Positions 16,288 through 25,573 are shown, counted from the first letter of the stretch. The stretch is DNA of 64,000 nucleotides from Saliniradius amylolyticus (GCF_003143555.1 NZ_CP029347.1:2046001-2110000); one strand, 5' to 3'. Made by a program: numbers and translations. Notes: generated by a model not told the origin, from the letters alone.

Positions 16288-18194
16288 TGGAAGCGCTGAA
16301 CGCCTTTTTTACCGAGTTTCATTTTCTGCGGCCACTATGGTTGCTGGCGCTGATTCCCTTACTGATGCTGATTTGGGCCTTAAAACGCGTGCACCGTCAC
16401 CAATCAGGGTGGCAACAAGTGCTGGCCGGGCATCTGTATCAACACCTGATTCAGGGCAAGAGCCAGCCAGGCAGCCGACCGCCCTTTGCCTTATTAGCTC
16501 TAGGCTGGGTATTAGCCACAGTGGCGCTAGCCGGCCCGACCTGGGAGAAGCTGCCCCAGCCTGTATACCAACTGCATAGCGGCAAGGTGGTGGTGATGGA
16601 TCTGTCGATGTCCATGCGCGCCACTGACATTGCACCGGACAGACTCACTCGCGCCCGCTTTAAAGCCATGGATCTTATCGATGCCATGCCCGAGGGCGAC
16701 ATCGGCCTGGTCGCCTACGCGGGCGATGCCTTTACTATTGCACCTTTGAGTAATGACGGTCAGACCCTCACCGCCCTTATTCCGGCGCTGCAACCCGAGA
16801 TTATGCCGGTGCCGGGCAGTGAACCTATTACGGGTCTCAAACAAGCCGCCGAGCTATTGAAAAATGCTGGCTATCAGGAAGGAGAGATATTCTGGATCAC
16901 CGATGGCATCAACATGGTGCAATCGGCCCCGGTTAACGATCTGATTAGCGACCTCCCCTACCGGCTGTCCATTCTGGCAGTAGGCACCGCCGATGGGGCC
17001 CCGATCAAACTGACATCGGGAGAGCTGCTAAAAGACAACAGCGGCTCCATCGTGATTCCGAAACTCAGAGAAAGCCTGCTGAAACCATTGGCCCAACGCA
17101 GCGGCGGCAGGTATGCCCCCATCCAGGCCGACGACAGCGACATTCACTATCTGACCAGCCAGAATCTGGTGAATCGCGAAACCAAAGCAGATAACGCCAA
17201 GCAGGATCAGTTTGGTGATCAATGGCGTGAGGCTGGCCCCTGGCTGGCGTTGCTGCTGCTACCCCTGGCAGCCTATGCCTTTCGCCGTGGCTTGGTGATG
17301 GCCCTGCCTCTGGTGTTATTCAGCAGTCTATTCACCGCCCCCCAGGCTCAGGCGAACTGGTGGGACGATCTGTGGCAGCGTCCCGACCAACAAGGCCAGC
17401 AGTTGTTTAATCAGGGCGACTACGACAGCGCAGCAAAGCAGTTTAGCGACCCACTCTGGCAAGGCAGCGCCCATTATAAAAATGGTGATTATGAACAGGC
17501 ATTAGACGCCTTCTCCCAGTCCGACTCGGCACAAGGCTGGTATAACCGAGGCAATGCCCTGGCTCACATGGGCCAGTTGGATAAAGCCATTGAAGCCTAT
17601 GATAAGGCCCTGGAGAAAAAACCTGATCTGGACGACGCCGCTGCCAACAAAAAAGCTTTGGAAGAACTAAAGAAACAGCAACAGTCCCAGCAACAACAGG
17701 ATCAGAACCAACAAAATCAGCAAAATTCAAAAAGCCCGAACAATCAGGATCAAAACGGCCAACAAGATAAAGCATCAGACCAGGGCGATCCGTCACAACA
17801 ACAAGATTCTCAAAACCAGGATTCACAGTCCCAACAGAATTCGACACAGCAGCAACAAGGCGAACAAGAGAGTCAGTCTCAATCACAACCCAGTCAGAAA
17901 AAGGGGCAAAACGAGGCTGAATCTCAACAACAGGATAACGACGCCGACTCAGATCAACAGGCCCGGCAACAGCAGACTCAAGGACACGAACAGGACTCAG
18001 AGACTGATACCTCACAGTCTATGGCCGCTCAGGGTGAACTCACCGACGAGCAAAAAGAGCAACAGCAGCGCCTGCAGAAATTGATGCGCCGGGTACCCGA
18101 CGATCCGGCTTACCTGCTGAAACGCAAGATGCAGCTTGAATACCAAAAACGGCGCCGACAGCGCATTCCCACCTCGGAGCAAGAGAATTGGTGA
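16287..18194 (+). CDS. BatB/BatC fusion: VWA domain plus TPR and Gln-rich tail
   Basis: Start ATG 16287 overlaps the BatA stop (TGATG) and gives 635 residues. N-terminal helices (about 14-31 and 66-83) precede a VWA domain with MIDAS DLSMS (105-109). Further membrane helices follow near 305-345 and end in a signal-like APQAQA. TPR repeats then cover about 360-460 (WYNRGNALAHMGQLDKAIEA). A low-complexity Gln/Asn/Ser/Asp tail runs about 465-590, ending in a conserved basic block (RRVPDDPAYLLKRKMQLEYQ). This combines BatB and BatC in one chain, common in gammaproteobacteria. The TPR part should lie on the periplasmic side. Confidence 0.92.
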   Translation: MEALNAFFTEFHFLRPLWLLALIPLLMLIWALKRVHRHQSGWQQVLAGHLYQHLIQGKSQPGSRPPFALLALGWVLATVALAGPTWEKLPQPVYQLHSGKVVVMDLSMSMRATDIAPDRLTRARFKAMDLIDAMPEGDIGLVAYAGDAFTIAPLSNDGQTLTALIPALQPEIMPVPGSEPITGLKQAAELLKNAGYQEGEIFWITDGINMVQSAPVNDLISDLPYRLSILAVGTADGAPIKLTSGELLKDNSGSIVIPKLRESLLKPLAQRSGGRYAPIQADDSDIHYLTSQNLVNRETKADNAKQDQFGDQWREAGPWLALLLLPLAAYAFRRGLVMALPLVLFSSLFTAPQAQANWWDDLWQRPDQQGQQLFNQGDYDSAAKQFSDPLWQGSAHYKNGDYEQALDAFSQSDSAQGWYNRGNALAHMGQLDKAIEAYDKALEKKPDLDDAAANKKALEELKKQQQSQQQQDQNQQNQQNSKSPNNQDQNGQQDKASDQGDPSQQQDSQNQDSQSQQNSTQQQQGEQESQSQSQPSQKKGQNEAESQQQDNDADSDQQARQQQTQGHEQDSETDTSQSMAAQGELTDEQKEQQQRLQKLMRRVPDDPAYLLKRKMQLEYQKRRRQRIPTSEQENW

Positions 18195-19882
18195 TGGTAC
18201 ATAAACAACATTTCTTATCGGTCATCTTAACAGGGCTATGGCTAATGGCCTCTTCCGTGCAGGCGGATGTCACCGAAGTCGTAGCCCGGGTGGATAAAAA
18301 TCCCGCCATGCTCGATGAAGGTATTACGTTGGAAGTTATCGTGGATGACTCGGTGGACAGCGACGCTTTTGATCCATCGCCGTTGCTAAAAGACTTTGTC
18401 GTCGGCAAGGTTTCCACCAGCAAGCAAACGTCCATAGTTAACGGTAGCCTGAGCCAGACGACGCGCTGGAGTACCCGAATCATTGCCCGCGAGCCCGGTC
18501 AATACCGTATTCCGGCGTTTGACATCGAAGGCAAGCGTACCCAGCCCATTGAACTTATGGTACTGCCCCGCTCCGAAGCGCCTGCGGCTCAGGGCCGGGA
18601 TGTATTTCTGACCACCGAGGTGGATCTCAAACAGGTCTATCTCCAGCAGCAAGTCCATTATAAGGTGCGTCTGCATCTGGCCGCCGATCTGCAACGTGGC
18701 AGCCTGAGCGCGCCAGAGCTTGAAAACGCCGACATTCGCCAGATTGGTGAAGACAGCGAGACCAACGAGATCGTCAACGGACGACGTTATCGAATTATTG
18801 AGCGTAACTTTGCCATTATTCCTCAGGCCAGCGGCAGTTTTACTATAAAGGCCCCCGTATTTGAGGGCGAAGTCGTTAAAGGCAGTCACCGGTCGTTTGC
18901 CGGCTTCAACACCACCGAAGCCGTCACCCGAATCGGTGAGCCCGTCGACATTCAGGTGCTCCCGCAACCTGACGACTTTCAGGGACAATGGCTACCCAGC
19001 GACTTTGTGGAATTGCGTCAGGAGTGGCAGCCTGCTGATGGGAAATATACGGTGGGTGAACCTATCACACGGACTCTGACCCTGACCGCATTTGGCGCCG
19101 TGGAGGAGCAGCTGCCGAAAATCACCGCCGACTACCCACAGGACGTAAAAACCTACCCAGACGCCAATAGCAGCACCACTGTCGAAAAAGACGACAGATT
19201 AGTGGCTCAACGTACCGATTCGGTGGCCATTGTGCCAACCCGCGCCGGAACCATTACACTGCCTGAAGTAAGCGTTCCCTGGTTTAATGTGGTGACCGGC
19301 CAGACTGAATACGCCACCCTGCCAGAGAAAACCATTGAGGTTGCGCCAGCTAAGCAAAGCGGCAATGCGCCCCTGCCTCAACAGTCCACTGACAATCAGG
19401 CCACACAACAACCGGCAACACCCAGGCCTCCGGTCTCAAGTGTTACCAGCGACCTGTGGTTTTATACCAGTGTGGTCCTCGCGGTACTCTGGCTGCTCAC
19501 TCTGACACTGTGGTGGCGGCACGCCAGCCGTGAGCCTGCACCAAAAGGCCAGGACAGCAGCTTCGATGCCCTGGAGGCCACAACCTGGAAACGCCTGCAA
19601 AGTTCGCTAAAGCAACAAAACGCCAAAGACAGCCTGGAGACGTTGGGGCATTGGCTGAGCCACCACACCGGCCGCTCTGGCAGCTTAAACGATAAACTTG
19701 AAGCCATAAACGACCCGGCGCTTTATGCTGCGGTGAATCAACTTGTCGCGGCGGCTTATGGGCGTAATACTGAGGCTTTCGATGGTGCCGGGCTGAAAGA
19801 CCTGCTGCAAAAACATCGTCGGCAGGCCAACGGTCAGGCATCATCGACGACATCCTTACCCTCATTACAACAAATACAATAG
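18194..19882 (+). CDS. BatD-like protein
   Basis: A 562-residue protein from ATG 18194, overlapping the previous stop (TGATG). It has a signal peptide ending SSVQA, an N-terminal BatD region (VTEVVARVDKNPAMLDEGIT, LEVIVDD), several beta-sandwich repeats, one C-terminal membrane helix (FYTSVVLAVLWLLTLTLWW, about residues 420-438) and a helical cytosolic tail. Upstream codons TTG/GTG are less likely starts. BatD is the large periplasmic component of the MoxR-Bat system. The next gene starts 8 bases downstream, implying co-transcription. Confidence 0.92.
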   Translation: MVHKQHFLSVILTGLWLMASSVQADVTEVVARVDKNPAMLDEGITLEVIVDDSVDSDAFDPSPLLKDFVVGKVSTSKQTSIVNGSLSQTTRWSTRIIAREPGQYRIPAFDIEGKRTQPIELMVLPRSEAPAAQGRDVFLTTEVDLKQVYLQQQVHYKVRLHLAADLQRGSLSAPELENADIRQIGEDSETNEIVNGRRYRIIERNFAIIPQASGSFTIKAPVFEGEVVKGSHRSFAGFNTTEAVTRIGEPVDIQVLPQPDDFQGQWLPSDFVELRQEWQPADGKYTVGEPITRTLTLTAFGAVEEQLPKITADYPQDVKTYPDANSSTTVEKDDRLVAQRTDSVAIVPTRAGTITLPEVSVPWFNVVTGQTEYATLPEKTIEVAPAKQSGNAPLPQQSTDNQATQQPATPRPPVSSVTSDLWFYTSVVLAVLWLLTLTLWWRHASREPAPKGQDSSFDALEATTWKRLQSSLKQQNAKDSLETLGHWLSHHTGRSGSLNDKLEAINDPALYAAVNQLVAAAYGRNTEAFDGAGLKDLLQKHRRQANGQASSTTSLPSLQQIQ

Positions 19883-19890
19883 GAGACAAG

Positions 19891-21747
19891 ATGCACCTCA
19901 GACAGCTATTTTCCGTCAGTGCTATTGCGCTGGCTGTTACGGCCTGTAGTCCGGCCGATCAACAAGCTCAAAGCAGCAATGAAGCTCAGCAACAGGCCAC
20001 CGCTAAAGCGGGTCAGACACAAACAGAAAATGAACGCCTGCGTGCCTTCTTCGATGCCGCGTTCGAAGAAGACTTACAGCGCTCGCCCCTGTTCAGAAGT
20101 TACCTGGGCATCAAAACCGACTACGGCAAGTGGGATGACATCTCCGAACAATCATCCGACGAATACGCCGAAATCCTGCGCTCACGACTGCAGAAGCTTG
20201 AGCAGTTCGACAAGTCCAGATTGGGTGAGCAAGAGAAGCTCTCTTACGACATCTTTAAGGTGGATATCGAACGTAAACTGGCTAATGATGTTTTCCGTCA
20301 TCACCAGTACGTCATGGATCAATTCCGCGCCTGGCATACCACAGTCCCCAGCTTCCTGATTAATATTCACGGAGTCAGTGAATTGTCCGATGCTGAAGCT
20401 TATATCTCACGCTTAAATGGCGTAGAGAAACTCTTTGGCCAGGTTATCGACCAGCTTAAGATTCGCGAGGAAAAGGGGGTATTCCCACCGGACTGGTCCT
20501 ACGATCAGATGATCAAAGCGTCCGAAAATGTCATCAGTGGTCAGCCCTTTAACGATGATGAAGAAAACTCAACCATCTGGCAGGACTTCACCCGTAAAGT
20601 CGACGCCCTGGAGGTGGATGAGGCCACCAAGGAGCGTTTATTAGGCGAAGCCAGAACAGCCCTGCTTGAAAAAGTCCAGCCGGCCTACGAGAAACTCATT
20701 GAGGCATTGGCGCACCAACAAACCCTGACCCCGGAAGGCGACGGAGTCTGGCGCCACCCCCGCGGTGAGGCTTTCTACAAGAATCGTCTGGCCTGGTTCA
20801 CCACCACCGACTTAACTGCCGACGAGGTCCATCAGTTAGGTCTGGACAATGTGAAGCGCATCCACAATGCCATGAACGCCATTAAAGAAGAGGTGGGGTT
20901 TGAAGGCAGCCTGCAGGACTTCTTTAAGTTTATGCGCACCAGCGACCAGTTCTATTACGACAACACCGATGAGGGTCGTGCGGCCTACATGAAGGACGCC
21001 AAGGCACTGATCGATACTATGGAAGAAAAGATTCCCGACTACTTCGGCCTGACACCAAAGGCGGATATGATCGTTAAACGGGTGGAAAAATTCCGCGAGA
21101 AATCCGCCGGTAAAGCGTTCTATCAGAGTCCGTCAAAGGACGGCTCACGTCCCGGCACTTACTACGCCAACCTGTATGATATGCAGAATATGCCAACCTA
21201 CCAGATGGAGGCGTTGGCCTATCATGAAGGTATCCCGGGCCACCATATGCAACGAGCCATTGCACAGGAGCTTGAAGGTATTCCGGAGTTTCAGAAGTAC
21301 GTATCCTTCACCGCCTATACCGAGGGTTGGGGCTTGTACACCGAAGAGTTGGCCAAAGACATGGGCTTCTATCAGGACCCTTACTCCGATTTTGGTCGCT
21401 TAGCCATGGAGCTTTGGCGTGCCTGCCGCCTGGTGGTGGATACGGGGATTCATGACAAGAAGTGGAGCCGGGAGAAGGCCATCGATTACCTGATCGAAAA
21501 CACGCCCAACCCGAAGAACGACGCGGTCAAAGCCATTGAGCGCTATATCGCCATGCCGGGTCAGGCGACGGCCTATATGATCGGCAAGCTTAAGATTATG
21601 GAGTTACGCGCCTGGGCTAAGGAGCAATTGGGTGAGGACTTCGATATTCGTGGCTTCCACGATGAGATCCTCAAAGACGGGCCGGTCCCACTCAATATTC
21701 TGGAACGTAAGATCCAAAACTGGGTTAAATCGGTGCAAAACGCTTAA
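19891..21747 (+). CDS. DUF885-family metallopeptidase-like lipoprotein
   Basis: A 618-residue protein with a lipoprotein signal (LAVTACSP, predicted Cys19). HEGIPGHH at residues 445-452, together with YTEGWGLYTEEL, is the zinc-site hallmark of the DUF885 family, whose members are structurally like M32/M2-type carboxypeptidases. Substrates are undefined for most members. It follows batD by only 8 bases with its own ribosome-binding site (AGGAG), so it is the last gene of the Bat operon before a strong terminator. Whether it works with the Bat proteins in the envelope or is only co-transcribed cannot be seen. Confidence 0.9.
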   Translation: MHLRQLFSVSAIALAVTACSPADQQAQSSNEAQQQATAKAGQTQTENERLRAFFDAAFEEDLQRSPLFRSYLGIKTDYGKWDDISEQSSDEYAEILRSRLQKLEQFDKSRLGEQEKLSYDIFKVDIERKLANDVFRHHQYVMDQFRAWHTTVPSFLINIHGVSELSDAEAYISRLNGVEKLFGQVIDQLKIREEKGVFPPDWSYDQMIKASENVISGQPFNDDEENSTIWQDFTRKVDALEVDEATKERLLGEARTALLEKVQPAYEKLIEALAHQQTLTPEGDGVWRHPRGEAFYKNRLAWFTTTDLTADEVHQLGLDNVKRIHNAMNAIKEEVGFEGSLQDFFKFMRTSDQFYYDNTDEGRAAYMKDAKALIDTMEEKIPDYFGLTPKADMIVKRVEKFREKSAGKAFYQSPSKDGSRPGTYYANLYDMQNMPTYQMEALAYHEGIPGHHMQRAIAQELEGIPEFQKYVSFTAYTEGWGLYTEELAKDMGFYQDPYSDFGRLAMELWRACRLVVDTGIHDKKWSREKAIDYLIENTPNPKNDAVKAIERYIAMPGQATAYMIGKLKIMELRAWAKEQLGEDFDIRGFHDEILKDGPVPLNILERKIQNWVKSVQNA

Positions 21748-21757
21748 ACCCACCATT

Positions 21758-21783
21758 AAAAAGCCGGGGCGACCCGGCTTTTT
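21758..21783 (+). terminator. Rho-independent terminator of the MoxR-Bat-DUF885 operon
   Basis: Eleven-base arms AAAAAGCCGGG / CCCGGCTTTTT with a 4-base loop, right after the DUF885 stop. The symmetric A/T flanks would also work for the convergent DUF2789 gene. Confidence 0.9.
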
Positions 21784-21807
21784 AACATGACGAGCAACCT
21801 GAATATC

Positions 21808-22038
21808 CTAGTGACGCAGCCGCGCGTCCAGTTCATCAACCACCTCTGCCCAGTCAGAGTCATCATCTATGGCCTCATGTAAAAACGACTTTTGCGCTTC
21901 ATTCCAGAAGCTGGCGTCGAGAAATGAGTCTTTTTCTGCCAACCGGTGCTGTTCCAAAAACCGGTTGATGCCGGTGTCCGAATCATCCAGCCCCAGTTGA
22001 GCAAACAGAGTCTTAATATTGTGCTTTGATGTATCCAC
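21808..22038 (-). CDS. DUF2789 family protein
   Basis: A 76-residue acidic, all-helical protein: VDTSKHNIKTLFAQLGLDDS ... FLEQHRL ... DASFWNEAQKSFLHEAI ... DWAEVVDELDARLRH. The pattern and the C-terminal WAEVVDELDARLR are those of DUF2789, small cytosolic proteins of unknown function in marine gammaproteobacteria. Start chosen at GTG 22038 because the family begins with (M/V)DTS; a GTG at 22062 would add eight residues and has AGAGGA very close to it. Monocistronic and convergent with the Bat operon. Confidence 0.8.
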   Translation of the reverse strand: MDTSKHNIKTLFAQLGLDDSDTGINRFLEQHRLAEKDSFLDASFWNEAQKSFLHEAIDDDSDWAEVVDELDARLRH

Positions 22039-22179
22039 ATTGGCCTCTTCTGAGTCGCGCACTTTCCTCTAGCATAGACCACCCTCGCAGCGTCACAAAC
22101 TCGACTAATGTCAATCCGCATAACACCTTGCCTCAAATAGAGGTACACTGGGAGTAGCACGACTCAAAGTCCGCTTTTT

Positions 22180-22734
22180 ATGATTTTTAGAAAGAAATCC
22201 TCTGTTTCATCGGTCCCTAACGACATGATGAAAAAACAGCAACGCTACGAAACCCTGGTGCGCGCCATGCACAGCGATATTTTTCGCTATGCGTACTGGC
22301 TTATTGGCGATAAGACCATTGCCGAGGATGTGGTACAGGAAACCTTTTTGCGAGCCTGGAAGTCTCTGGACTCGCTGAAGGATGAAAAGGCCGCTAAGTC
22401 CTGGTTGATTACCATACTCAGGCGCGAAAACGCCCGCCGTTTCGAGCGCAAGCAGTTGGAAACTGTCGATATGGCAACCGTGCCTCTGCCCGATGACACC
22501 AGTCACGAAACGAATCTAGAGACCCAACAACTGCGATTTCACATCACTCAACTCGCCCCCGAGTATCGTGAACCCTTAATGCTACAGGTACTCATGGGGT
22601 ACAGTGGCGATGAGATTGCCCAGCAGTTGGGTTTGAATAAGAACACCGTGATGACCCGCTTATTCCGGGCCAGGAACCAGCTAAAAGAGAAACTGGATGC
22701 CGAGCAACCCAAACGAGGATTTCAAAATGGATGA
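22180..22734 (+). CDS. ECF-type RNA polymerase sigma factor
   Basis: A 184-residue sigma-70 family protein with region 2 (DIFRYAYWLIGDKTIAEDVV, then QETFLRAW) and region 4 (QLAPEYREPLMLQVLMGYSG, then DEIAQQLGLNKNTVMTRLFR). Length and the lack of region 3 make it an ECF sigma. Alternative starts at ATG 22225/22228 would trim a non-conserved 15-residue leader. The following gene overlaps by 8 bases and encodes its likely membrane-bound anti-sigma factor. The stress it answers is not visible. Confidence 0.93.
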   Translation: MIFRKKSSVSSVPNDMMKKQQRYETLVRAMHSDIFRYAYWLIGDKTIAEDVVQETFLRAWKSLDSLKDEKAAKSWLITILRRENARRFERKQLETVDMATVPLPDDTSHETNLETQQLRFHITQLAPEYREPLMLQVLMGYSGDEIAQQLGLNKNTVMTRLFRARNQLKEKLDAEQPKRGFQNG

Positions 22735-23434
22735 ACTTGAGTTTCGCCGCACCATTTATGCCGATCCTCACAGTCAGGATCCTGCACTCATAAAAGCGGC
22801 GTCAGAAGACCCCAAACGCCAGCAGTTCTGGCAAGAGGTGAAATCTCTGGATAATAAAGTTGATAGAGCTCTGGAGGTGGATGTTCCCGAAGGCTTGTCT
22901 GAACGTCTAATCTGGCGTCAGAGTATGCAGGTTGATCGTCAAAGTCAGAGGCGTCATCGCTGGCATATTGCCGTCGCCGCTTCCGTGGCATTTTTTCTGG
23001 GAGTAACAGTAACCCAGTGGCAGAACCGGGTTTCTTCCAATCTCGGTGACCATGCCTTAGCCCATGTTCGCCATGAGACTCAAGCTCTGGACATCAATGA
23101 GCGCGTATCCCCCGCACAGGTAAACGCCAAACTGGCCAGCTTTGGCGGCCAGTTCAGCGAGGCCATCGGTCAGTTGACCTTTGCCAACTTCTGTACCTTT
23201 GAAGGCCTGACCAGCCTGCATCTGATTCTGCCTGCGGCAGAGGGCGAGCGTGTCACCGTATTTATTGTGCCCCATAGCGAAGCCCATCAGGCACCGGCAC
23301 GCTTTGCAGATAACCAGTTCCAGGGACGTACCCTGGCCTTCAGTACCGCTGAAGTCTTGGTGGTCGGAGAACACCCCAAAGCAGTGGAAGAAGTGGAGCA
23401 AAAAGTTCGTCAATCGCTAAGTTTCAGAACCTGA
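22727..23434 (+). CDS. DUF3379 family protein, probable anti-sigma factor
   Basis: A 235-residue protein from ATG 22727, with GAGGA eight bases upstream, overlapping the sigma stop by 8 bases. The N-terminal cytosolic part is MDELEFRRTIYADPHSQDP; one transmembrane helix follows near residues 80-98 (WHIAVAASVAFFLGVTVTQW); the C-terminal domain should be periplasmic (FANFCTFEGLTSLHLILPAA). This DUF3379 pattern and its strict pairing with ECF sigma genes in Vibrio and Alteromonadales support an anti-sigma role; that role is inferred from context. Confidence 0.87.
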   Translation: MDELEFRRTIYADPHSQDPALIKAASEDPKRQQFWQEVKSLDNKVDRALEVDVPEGLSERLIWRQSMQVDRQSQRRHRWHIAVAASVAFFLGVTVTQWQNRVSSNLGDHALAHVRHETQALDINERVSPAQVNAKLASFGGQFSEAIGQLTFANFCTFEGLTSLHLILPAAEGERVTVFIVPHSEAHQAPARFADNQFQGRTLAFSTAEVLVVGEHPKAVEEVEQKVRQSLSFRT

Positions 23435-23461
23435 TAGAAAGCCTTCGTAGTGATAAGACTG

Positions 23462-23486
23462 ACCGCTCACTTACTCTGTGAGCGGT
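23462..23486. terminator. Stem-loop between convergent DUF3379 and GNAT genes
   Basis: Nine-base arms ACCGCTCAC / GTGAGCGGT with a 7-base loop, 28 bases after the DUF3379 stop and reaching into the 3' end of the GNAT gene. There is no clean T run, so strength is uncertain. Confidence 0.5.
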
Positions 23487-23925
23487 TAAGCACCATATCG
23501 ATATGCTCTACTCCACCGTCGTCATACGCATCGCCCACTGTTCGCCAGCCAAATCGCCCATAGAAAGACTGTAAAGGCGTCTGAGCACTGAGTTCAAAGC
23601 GCTGATAGTCGCCCAGTTGGGCCGCTTTGCTTAGCAATTCTGTGACCAGTTGCTGTCCGATTCCCTGACCACGATAATCGGGCAACAACACCAGTCGTTC
23701 AAATTTGTAGCATCGCTTTTGTTCATCGGCTCGCAGGCGGGCGTACCCTGCCAGCCTGGCGTCAGCTATGAGCAACAGGTGCCAACTGCGCTGATCCAGA
23801 CCATCGATATCTTCATACAGACTTTGCTGCTCCAACATAAAAACCTGTTGGCGCAACCGCAATAATGATTCCAGCTCCATCAGGGTTAACTCCTTGTAGG
23901 AGCGCCATTTAAATGTCAGTTTCAT
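23467..23925 (-). CDS. ElaA-like GNAT family N-acetyltransferase
   Basis: A 152-residue GNAT protein. LLRLRQQVFMLEQQSLYEDI and DGLDQRSWHLL resemble ElaA. The acetyl-CoA loop is RLVLLPDYRGQGIGQQLVTE (RGQGIG). The final strand contains FYGRFGWRTVGDAYDDGGVEHIDM. The acceptor is unknown for ElaA. ATG 23925 is preferred over the GTG at 23934. Its upstream region is shared with the divergent putP. Confidence 0.88.
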   Translation of the reverse strand: MKLTFKWRSYKELTLMELESLLRLRQQVFMLEQQSLYEDIDGLDQRSWHLLLIADARLAGYARLRADEQKRCYKFERLVLLPDYRGQGIGQQLVTELLSKAAQLGDYQRFELSAQTPLQSFYGRFGWRTVGDAYDDGGVEHIDMVLNRSQSK

Positions 23926-23951
23926 TGACGTCACAAGACTTAGGTAGAGAA

Positions 23952-23969
23952 AAGGTTAGCAAGTTGTTA
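23952..23969. promoter_or_regulatory. 18-base motif shared with the YIP1-gene upstream region (copy 1)
   Basis: AAGGTTAGCAAGTTGTTA lies 87 bases before the putP start. A copy with 16 of 18 identical bases occurs at 37848-37865 upstream of the YIP1-family gene. In both places a TA-rich stretch follows. It could be a promoter element or operator. Significance was not computed. Confidence 0.35.
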
Positions 23970-24055
23970 GCATAATAATCTAATTGGCTGAATTTTCTAA
24001 CTTTTAGGTTTTCGATTTAATTTGTCGGCCAATAAAACTAAATCAGGAGTTTTCT

Positions 24056-25573
24056 GTGGAACCGAATATTTATACGCTGATTTCAATTGCTTTGTATTTT
24101 ATTGCCATGCTGGGCATTGGCTTATACGCCTATAAAACCTCCACCGATGATGTCTCCGGCTATATGCTCGGCGGCCGTCGTTTAGGACCCGGCATCACTG
24201 CTTTATCCGCGGGTGCTTCCGACATGAGCGGCTGGATGCTCATGGGTTTGCCCGGAGCCATGTATCTGGCGGGTATGTCTCAAATGTGGATCGCCGTGGG
24301 TCTGGTCTTCGGTGCACTGGCCAATTATCTGATCGTTGCGCCGCGCCTGCGGGTTTACACCGAACTGGCTAATGACTCCATTACCATTCCCGATTATTTC
24401 GCCAACCGCTTTGACGATAAAGAACGTTATCTGCGCATCTTCTCGTCAGTGGTGATCATTATCTTCTTCACCCTGTATACCTCAGCCAGCCTGGTAGCCG
24501 GTGGTAAGCTGTTCGACAGCTCCTTCGGTATGGACTACAGCACTGGCCTGATTGTGACGGCGGCTGTAGTGTGTGCGTACACACTGTTCGGCGGCTTCCT
24601 GGCAGTGTCTATGACAGACTTTGTGCAGGGTTGCATCATGTTTGTGTCACTGATTTTAGTGCCTATCGTAGCCTTTAATGAGCTCGGTGGTGTTAACGCC
24701 GTTAGTGATCATGTGGCTCGCCTGGATCCGAACAATCTGGAGCTATTTACCAATTCAAGTACCGGAGAAACCTTAGGCACGCTGGGTGTTATCTCTCTGT
24801 TAGCCTGGGGCTTGGGTTACTTCGGCCAGCCACATATCATCGTGCGCTTTATGGCCATTCGCTCGGTGAAAGCCGTGCCCGCCGCACGTAACATCGGTAT
24901 GTCGTGGATGGTTGTATCCATCATTGGTGCCCTGGCCACTGGCTTTGTGGGCATTGCTTATGTGGATGAGACCAAGATGCAACTGGACGACGCCGAAACC
25001 ATCTTCATCGTTTTCTCTCAGTTCCTGTTCCATCCGTTGATCGGGGGCTTCCTGTTGGCGGCTATTCTGGCTGCCATCATGAGTACCATTTCTTCTCAGC
25101 TGCTGGTGACCTCAAGCTCGCTGACCGAAGATTTCTACAAGGCCTTCCTGCGTAAGGAAGCCGATCAGAAAGAGTTGGTGTTGGTCGGGCGTATTTCGGT
25201 GCTGGTGGTATCCGTTGTCGCCATCATCCTGGCCTGGGATCCACAAAACTCGATTCTTAACCTGGTAAGCAATGCCTGGGCTGGATTTGGTGCTGCCTTT
25301 GGCCCGGTCATTATCCTGAGCCTGTTCTGGAAGCGCATCAATCGCAATGGCGCCCTGGCAGGTATGCTGGTCGGCGCGGCAACTGTACTGTTCTGGATTT
25401 ACGCCCCGGTGACTATCGGCGGCGAACGTTTGAGTGCCATTGTTTATGAAATTATCCCCGGGTTTATCCTCTGCACACTGGCCTGCATTATTGTCAGCAA
25501 GCTCACTCGTGAGCCAAGCGAAGAGATGCAGCAAACCCACAAAAAAGTGGAAGACTATATGCGGAGTGCCTAG
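24056..25573 (+). CDS. putP: Sodium/proline symporter
   Basis: A 505-residue member of the solute:sodium symporter family with about 13 membrane helices. GGRRLGPGITALSAGASDMSG near residues 40-60, NSITIPDYFANRF-type segment (DSITIPDYFANRFDDKERYL), ILAAIMSTISSQLLVTSSSL and FGAAFGPVIILSLFWKRI are PutP hallmarks including the conserved SSS sodium-binding region. It imports proline with Na+, for catabolism or osmoprotection. Start is GTG 24056 with CAGGAG upstream. No putA is in the window. A strong terminator follows. Confidence 0.95.
   Translation: MEPNIYTLISIALYFIAMLGIGLYAYKTSTDDVSGYMLGGRRLGPGITALSAGASDMSGWMLMGLPGAMYLAGMSQMWIAVGLVFGALANYLIVAPRLRVYTELANDSITIPDYFANRFDDKERYLRIFSSVVIIIFFTLYTSASLVAGGKLFDSSFGMDYSTGLIVTAAVVCAYTLFGGFLAVSMTDFVQGCIMFVSLILVPIVAFNELGGVNAVSDHVARLDPNNLELFTNSSTGETLGTLGVISLLAWGLGYFGQPHIIVRFMAIRSVKAVPAARNIGMSWMVVSIIGALATGFVGIAYVDETKMQLDDAETIFIVFSQFLFHPLIGGFLLAAILAAIMSTISSQLLVTSSSLTEDFYKAFLRKEADQKELVLVGRISVLVVSVVAIILAWDPQNSILNLVSNAWAGFGAAFGPVIILSLFWKRINRNGALAGMLVGAATVLFWIYAPVTIGGERLSAIVYEIIPGFILCTLACIIVSKLTREPSEEMQQTHKKVEDYMRSA

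Noticed and set aside
17680-18030. Repeat-rich DNA that could be mistaken for a repeat array or CRISPR
   Set aside because: It is simple CAA/CAG/GAT codon repetition inside an open frame; units and spacers are not regular.
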